Assembly (NCBI GenBank): GCA_964586855.1
Contig: CAZPHO010000005.1
Span: forward strand, 1 to 51,198
Direction of reading: 5' to 3'
Source of the DNA: CAYLXN01 sp964586855
GTDB lineage: Bacteria > Patescibacteriota > Saccharimonadia > Saccharimonadales > Saccharimonadaceae
DNA: 51,198 nt
Shown here: positions 48,650 to 51,198 of the stretch, piece by piece
Layout: the number at the start of each line of letters is the position of its first letter
Position numbering within the stretch: position 1 is the first letter of the stretch
Position numbers and translations under genes: made by a program
Notes under the pieces: generated by a model
Told to the model about the DNA's origin: nothing
Seen by the model: only the letters and a program-made list of their open reading frames with translations
The model's database searches: none

Positions 48650-49435
48650 GTGGCAGCGCCCAACAAATCACTCGGTCAGCACTGGTTGAAAGACCGCACT
48701 GTTTTGACGGAAATAGTCGATTTCGCAGCCGTTGAGGCCGATGATATAGTTCTGGAGATCGGACCAGGCTTGGGGACGCTGACCAGTGTGTTGCTAAGTC
48801 GAGCCAAACGGGTGATTGTAGTTGAGTTTGACGTTAGTCTAGCTTCGAAATTATCAGGTCAATTTCCAGGCAAAAATTTAGAGGTAATTAATCAAGATTT
48901 TTTGCAATTTGACCTTAGTCAACTGCCTAATAATTACAAAGTGGTGGCCAATCTGCCGTATTATATTACTTCGAAAATTATCAACAAATTACTGCTGGCA
49001 GACAATAAGCCGCAATCAATCACGGTCTTGGTTCAAAAAGAAGTTGCCGAAAGGCTAGCCCAGCTTGATGGCAGCAGCGTGCTAGGAATTGCGGTTGAAA
49101 ATCAGGCAATAGTCGAGCTGGGTCAGGTCGTGCCAGCTGTATTATTTACGCCGCCGCCCAAAGTCGATTCACAGGTAGTGCGGCTTGATTTGCATGACCA
49201 GCCGCTGGTGATTGACGATTCAAGTCTGATGCGAGTGGTCAAAGCCGCTTTCTCAGCCAAGCGCAAAAAACTACGTTCCAGTCTGGCTGGTGGATTGGGT
49301 ATTGACAAGACTAGCGCCGAATCGATTTTGACCAAAGCTAATATTAACCCTGACAATCGAGCCGAAACTTTAACTTTTGCTGATTTCGAGCGCCTAGCTA
49401 AAGTTTGCGTCGACCAGTTTAAAATGCTAAAATAA
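48650..49435 (+). CDS. ksgA: 16S rRNA (adenine1518/1519-N6)-dimethyltransferase KsgA
   Basis: A 261-residue methyltransferase: KSLGQHWLKD at 6-15 (normally QNFL, here QHWL), SAM-binding VLEIGPGLGTLTS near 34-46, acidic VVEFDVSL, NQDFLQFD, the catalytic NLPYYITSKI near 100-109, and C-terminal PPKVDSQVVRL and KKLRSSL blocks. It dimethylates two adjacent adenines in helix 45 of 16S rRNA. The frame begins at GTG 48650 five nt after the upstream stop; no ATG fits and no clear Shine-Dalgarno is present, so it probably relies on coupling to the upstream gene. Confidence 0.95.
   Translation: MAAPNKSLGQHWLKDRTVLTEIVDFAAVEADDIVLEIGPGLGTLTSVLLSRAKRVIVVEFDVSLASKLSGQFPGKNLEVINQDFLQFDLSQLPNNYKVVANLPYYITSKIINKLLLADNKPQSITVLVQKEVAERLAQLDGSSVLGIAVENQAIVELGQVVPAVLFTPPPKVDSQVVRLDLHDQPLVIDDSSLMRVVKAAFSAKRKKLRSSLAGGLGIDKTSAESILTKANINPDNRAETLTFADFERLAKVCVDQFKMLK
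49428..49433 (+). promoter_or_regulatory. -10 box of the first laccase-domain gene
   Basis: TAAAAT at the end of ksgA, 6 nt before ATG 49440; leaderless layout. Confidence 0.5.
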
Positions 49436-49439
49436 GCTC

Positions 49440-50144
49440 ATGATAAAACAAGATCAGCCGACTATTTTTGGGGATCAAGTTACGGCTGCGGTGTCGTCGG
49501 CCAATGATGGCGACATGAGTTTCGCCTCAACCACTAAAAACAAAGTCATCACTAATCGCTTGAATTTTTTTGAGCAATTAGGAATTAAGGTCGATGACGT
49601 GACGGCGCTTAGCGTCAATCTTGACGAAACAGACGATTTTACTCGCTATAAAATCATAAACAGCGACTTTAAAGGCGACCGAGTTTTGACACCGGAAGGC
49701 ACATTGTCGAAAGATGCGATTGTGGTGCTTGAGCCCAACCACGCTATTTTTTTGACGCTGGGTGATTGTTGCGGGGCAATTATTTTCGCGCCCGACAAGC
49801 ATGTGCTGATGCTCAGTCATCTGGGGCGGCATAGCTTAGAGGCCAACGGCGGTGCCGAAAGTGTAGAGTTTTTAAAAAAGCAGTTTAAAGTCGACACTAG
49901 CCAATTGCTTGTGTGGCTGAGCCCAGCTGCTGGCCAGAAAAATTATCCACTTTATCGATTTGACGGTGACAGCCTTCACAAAGTAGCTACTCAGCAGTTA
50001 GTTAGCGCTGGGGTAAATATCGACAATATTGAAATTTGCCTGCGTGATACGACCACAGACGATAATTATTTCAGTCACAGTCAGTATCTGGCTGGCAAGA
50101 CCAAAGTCGACAGCCGTCATGCTATCATCGCCATGATGCGCTAA
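49440..50144 (+). CDS. Laccase-domain (YfiH/PgeF-like) protein, copy 1
   Basis: A 234-residue protein of the multicopper-polyphenol-oxidase-like (DUF152/YfiH/PgeF) fold. The family cysteine and histidine are seen in LGDCCGAIIFAP near 101 and MLSHLGRHSLEANGG near 120, followed by a C-terminal DTTTDDNYFSHSQYL, corresponding to the usual ...ED-R-C-T... F-S-Y/H-R segment. The expected first His (Q-V-H-G) is not seen; the place reads SVNLDE. Family members hydrolyse wrongly built peptidoglycan precursors (PgeF) or cleave purine nucleosides. A paralogue follows at 50205. Confidence 0.75.
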   Translation: MIKQDQPTIFGDQVTAAVSSANDGDMSFASTTKNKVITNRLNFFEQLGIKVDDVTALSVNLDETDDFTRYKIINSDFKGDRVLTPEGTLSKDAIVVLEPNHAIFLTLGDCCGAIIFAPDKHVLMLSHLGRHSLEANGGAESVEFLKKQFKVDTSQLLVWLSPAAGQKNYPLYRFDGDSLHKVATQQLVSAGVNIDNIEICLRDTTTDDNYFSHSQYLAGKTKVDSRHAIIAMMR

Positions 50145-50146
50145 TC

Positions 50147-50175
50147 TTTGCTTTTTACTCAAAAAATGATATAAT
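50147..50175 (+). promoter_or_regulatory. Promoter of the second laccase-domain gene
   Basis: TTTGCT (50147-50152), 17-bp spacer, TATAAT (50170-50175); leader about 23 nt with AAGGAGGG. Confidence 0.6.
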
Positions 50176-50204
50176 AATCCCATCATAAAAAAGGAGGGAT
50201 TTAT

Positions 50205-50924
50205 GTGTTTGAGAAAATTATGCCAGGTTTTGGCGTGTGGATGTCCCACGTCGAAGATGGTGATATGCGACGCTATGACGAGGCTGGTGAACCAGAGAAA
50301 TATCAGCAGTTTTTGGACAATCGGCGCCAGTTCCTTGACAAAATAGGAGTTGAGGCTAAGGATGGTTTTTATCTTAAAACCAACTTATTGCCAGACAGGC
50401 TGAATTGCTTTGATGTCGTAGACTGTGCCAGTCGCGGCAAGGGCATGTTTGATGCTTTGCGCGAAACCGATCGCCGTGATGGAGTGGTGACTCGATGTGA
50501 CAGTTTGTTTTTAACTGTCTCGCCTGGAGATTGCCCGATCGCTGTTATTTATTGCCCTGAAAAGCGAGCGATAATGATATCGCATCTAGGCCGAGCCAAC
50601 TTGGAGCGCGGCGGAGCATTTGAGTCGATTAGGTTTATGAAAACAGTCATCGGCTCAAGTCCCAAGTTTTATCAGGTGATTGTCACGCCTGGAGCAGGCA
50701 AGGAGGATTATCCAGTGCATGCGCTTGGTGGTGCTGGTATGCAGGAAATCATCCGCGATCAGCTGTATACAGCCGGGGTCGAATATGAGAACATATTCAT
50801 CTCCGACGTCAATACTGTCCGTGACCTGCGCTACTATAGTCACAGCCGCTACATGACTCAGGCCAAAGCCGGTCAGTCTGACCTGGTCAACGGCCGCAAC
50901 ATCGTCGTCGCCAGACTTCTATAG
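50205..50924 (+). CDS. Laccase-domain (YfiH/PgeF-like) protein, copy 2
   Basis: A 239-residue paralogue of the preceding protein. The matching blocks are TVSPGDCPIAVIYCP near 105, MISHLGRANLERGGAFES near 122 and VNTVRDLRYYSHSRYM near 203; the first-His region again lacks Q-V-H-G. The frame begins at GTG 50205 with AAGGAGGG 6-7 nt upstream; the overlapping ATG at 50203 opens a different short frame, and ATG 50220 is an alternative start. Own promoter and terminator make it a separate unit, so the two copies are probably regulated differently (leaderless versus Shine-Dalgarno led). Confidence 0.75.
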   Translation: MFEKIMPGFGVWMSHVEDGDMRRYDEAGEPEKYQQFLDNRRQFLDKIGVEAKDGFYLKTNLLPDRLNCFDVVDCASRGKGMFDALRETDRRDGVVTRCDSLFLTVSPGDCPIAVIYCPEKRAIMISHLGRANLERGGAFESIRFMKTVIGSSPKFYQVIVTPGAGKEDYPVHALGGAGMQEIIRDQLYTAGVEYENIFISDVNTVRDLRYYSHSRYMTQAKAGQSDLVNGRNIVVARLL

Positions 50925-50930
50925 TTCTTT

Positions 50931-50953
50931 AAATCCCGCCAAGTGCGGGGTTT
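50931..50953 (+). terminator. Terminator after the second laccase-domain gene
   Basis: Stem AAATCCCGC / GCGGGGTTT (one T-G wobble) with loop CAAGT and a TTTTCTTTTTT tail. Confidence 0.88.
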
Positions 50954-50966
50954 TCTTTTTTGCCTC

Positions 50967-50995
50967 TTGCCATCCCATCCCGCTCATGCTAAACT
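50967..50995 (+). promoter_or_regulatory. Promoter of the last (partial) gene
   Basis: TTGCCA, 17-bp spacer, TAAACT just before 51000; leader of about 35 nt with GGGGAG before ATG 51035. Confidence 0.5.
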
Positions 50996-51034
50996 AAACC
51001 CATCATTATCTAAAAAAGGGGAGAATCTCGCAAC

Positions 51035-51198
51035 ATGCGTCTATCAATCAACACTAAACCAACTTCAACCAAACTAAAACTAATCCCAGCAGCCGTATTG
51101 GGGGGTAATTCTATCTCTCACCACAGCTCTCATCTATAATCACCACCAACCAACCAATCAAGCCCAAGCCGAAACCATCGGCGGCTCTTGTATCGTCG
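51035..51198 (+). pseudogene. Start of a secreted protein, frameshifted at a G6 tract (3' partial)
   Basis: ATG 51035 follows GGGGAG. As written, the frame ends after 34 codons at TAA 51137-51139. Removing one G from the run of six at 51100-51105 gives a continuous frame to the window end whose product starts MRLSINTKPTSTKLKLIP and continues AAVLGVILSLTTALIYNHH, then QPTNQAQAETIGGSCIV: a normal signal peptide followed by a mature domain. The single-base excess in a G homopolymer can be a phase-variation tract, a recent mutation or a sequencing error. The gene continues beyond the window; its function cannot be seen. Confidence 0.6.

Overview
The window looks like a chromosome contig of a Candidatus Patescibacteria (CPR) member, most likely Candidatus Saccharibacteria (TM7). 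No rRNA is present, so this rests on gene content and style: a Gram-positive type envelope toolkit (MurT/GatD, D,D-carboxypeptidase, a YabE/RpfB-like G5 protein next to ksgA, LPxTG and lipoprotein surface proteins), type IV pilins plus a ComEC channel, short dense operons, no amino acid, nucleotide or lipid biosynthesis apart from ThyA/FolA, and many promoters with the -10 box only 6-7 nt before the start codon. TGA is used as a stop (for example at 32178), which argues against the UGA-recoding Gracilibacteria/Absconditabacteria.

Layout. 1-1521: two secreted or membrane-anchored surface proteins (one cut by the window edge, one CAP domain). 1555-5555: HrcA/CIRCE-controlled chaperones dnaK and dnaJ, with a YggT-like protein and a small reverse-strand gene between them. 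5574-7322: a zincin-like gene broken by one in-frame TAG. 7517-9833: a three-gene RimK-like ATP-grasp / retropepsin / RimK operon. 9877-15009: small membrane proteins, comEC, tsaE, a very short tsaB, RNase Y and a Nudix hydrolase. 15011-18530 (minus): CapA-like protein, two tRNA-Pro and gatD-murT. 18600-23108: a membrane protein, a membrane-anchored double-AAA+ Clp ATPase, and MurA fused to an N-terminal XRE-type HTH. 23157-28517: SPFH protein, three tRNAs, a five-gene pilin cluster (minus) and murB. 28654-34153: thyA, a D,D-carboxypeptidase (minus), folA and a MacB/FtsX-type ABC exporter. 34207-35059: two tRNAs around a small anchored protein. 35183-38534 (minus): two long repeat-containing surface proteins, each interrupted by a 100-N assembly gap. 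38835-40504: slipin, a secreted helical protein and tRNA-Glu. 40609-44047: pyk-pgk-tpi. 44065-50924: a disordered tail-anchored protein, pcrA, the G5/3D wall protein, ksgA and two tandem laccase-domain (YfiH/PgeF-like) paralogues. 51035-end: start of a secreted protein frameshifted at a G6 tract.

How it works together. Peptidoglycan synthesis (murA, murB, murT/gatD, carboxypeptidase, G5/3D protein) and cell-surface display dominate; pilins and ComEC suggest DNA uptake; pyk/pgk/tpi are the lower-glycolysis part of an energy-poor metabolism. The points most worth checking are the HTH-MurA fusion with a palindrome inside its own promoter, the widespread leaderless promoter layout, a triosephosphate isomerase homologue lacking its catalytic His and phosphate loops, a 24-bp inverted repeat flanking a GC-rich lipoprotein gene, the two-ligase/one-protease Rim-like operon, and the two disrupted reading frames (in-frame TAG; G6 tract). 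Both N gaps can be shown to lie inside tandem repeats whose edges rejoin in frame.
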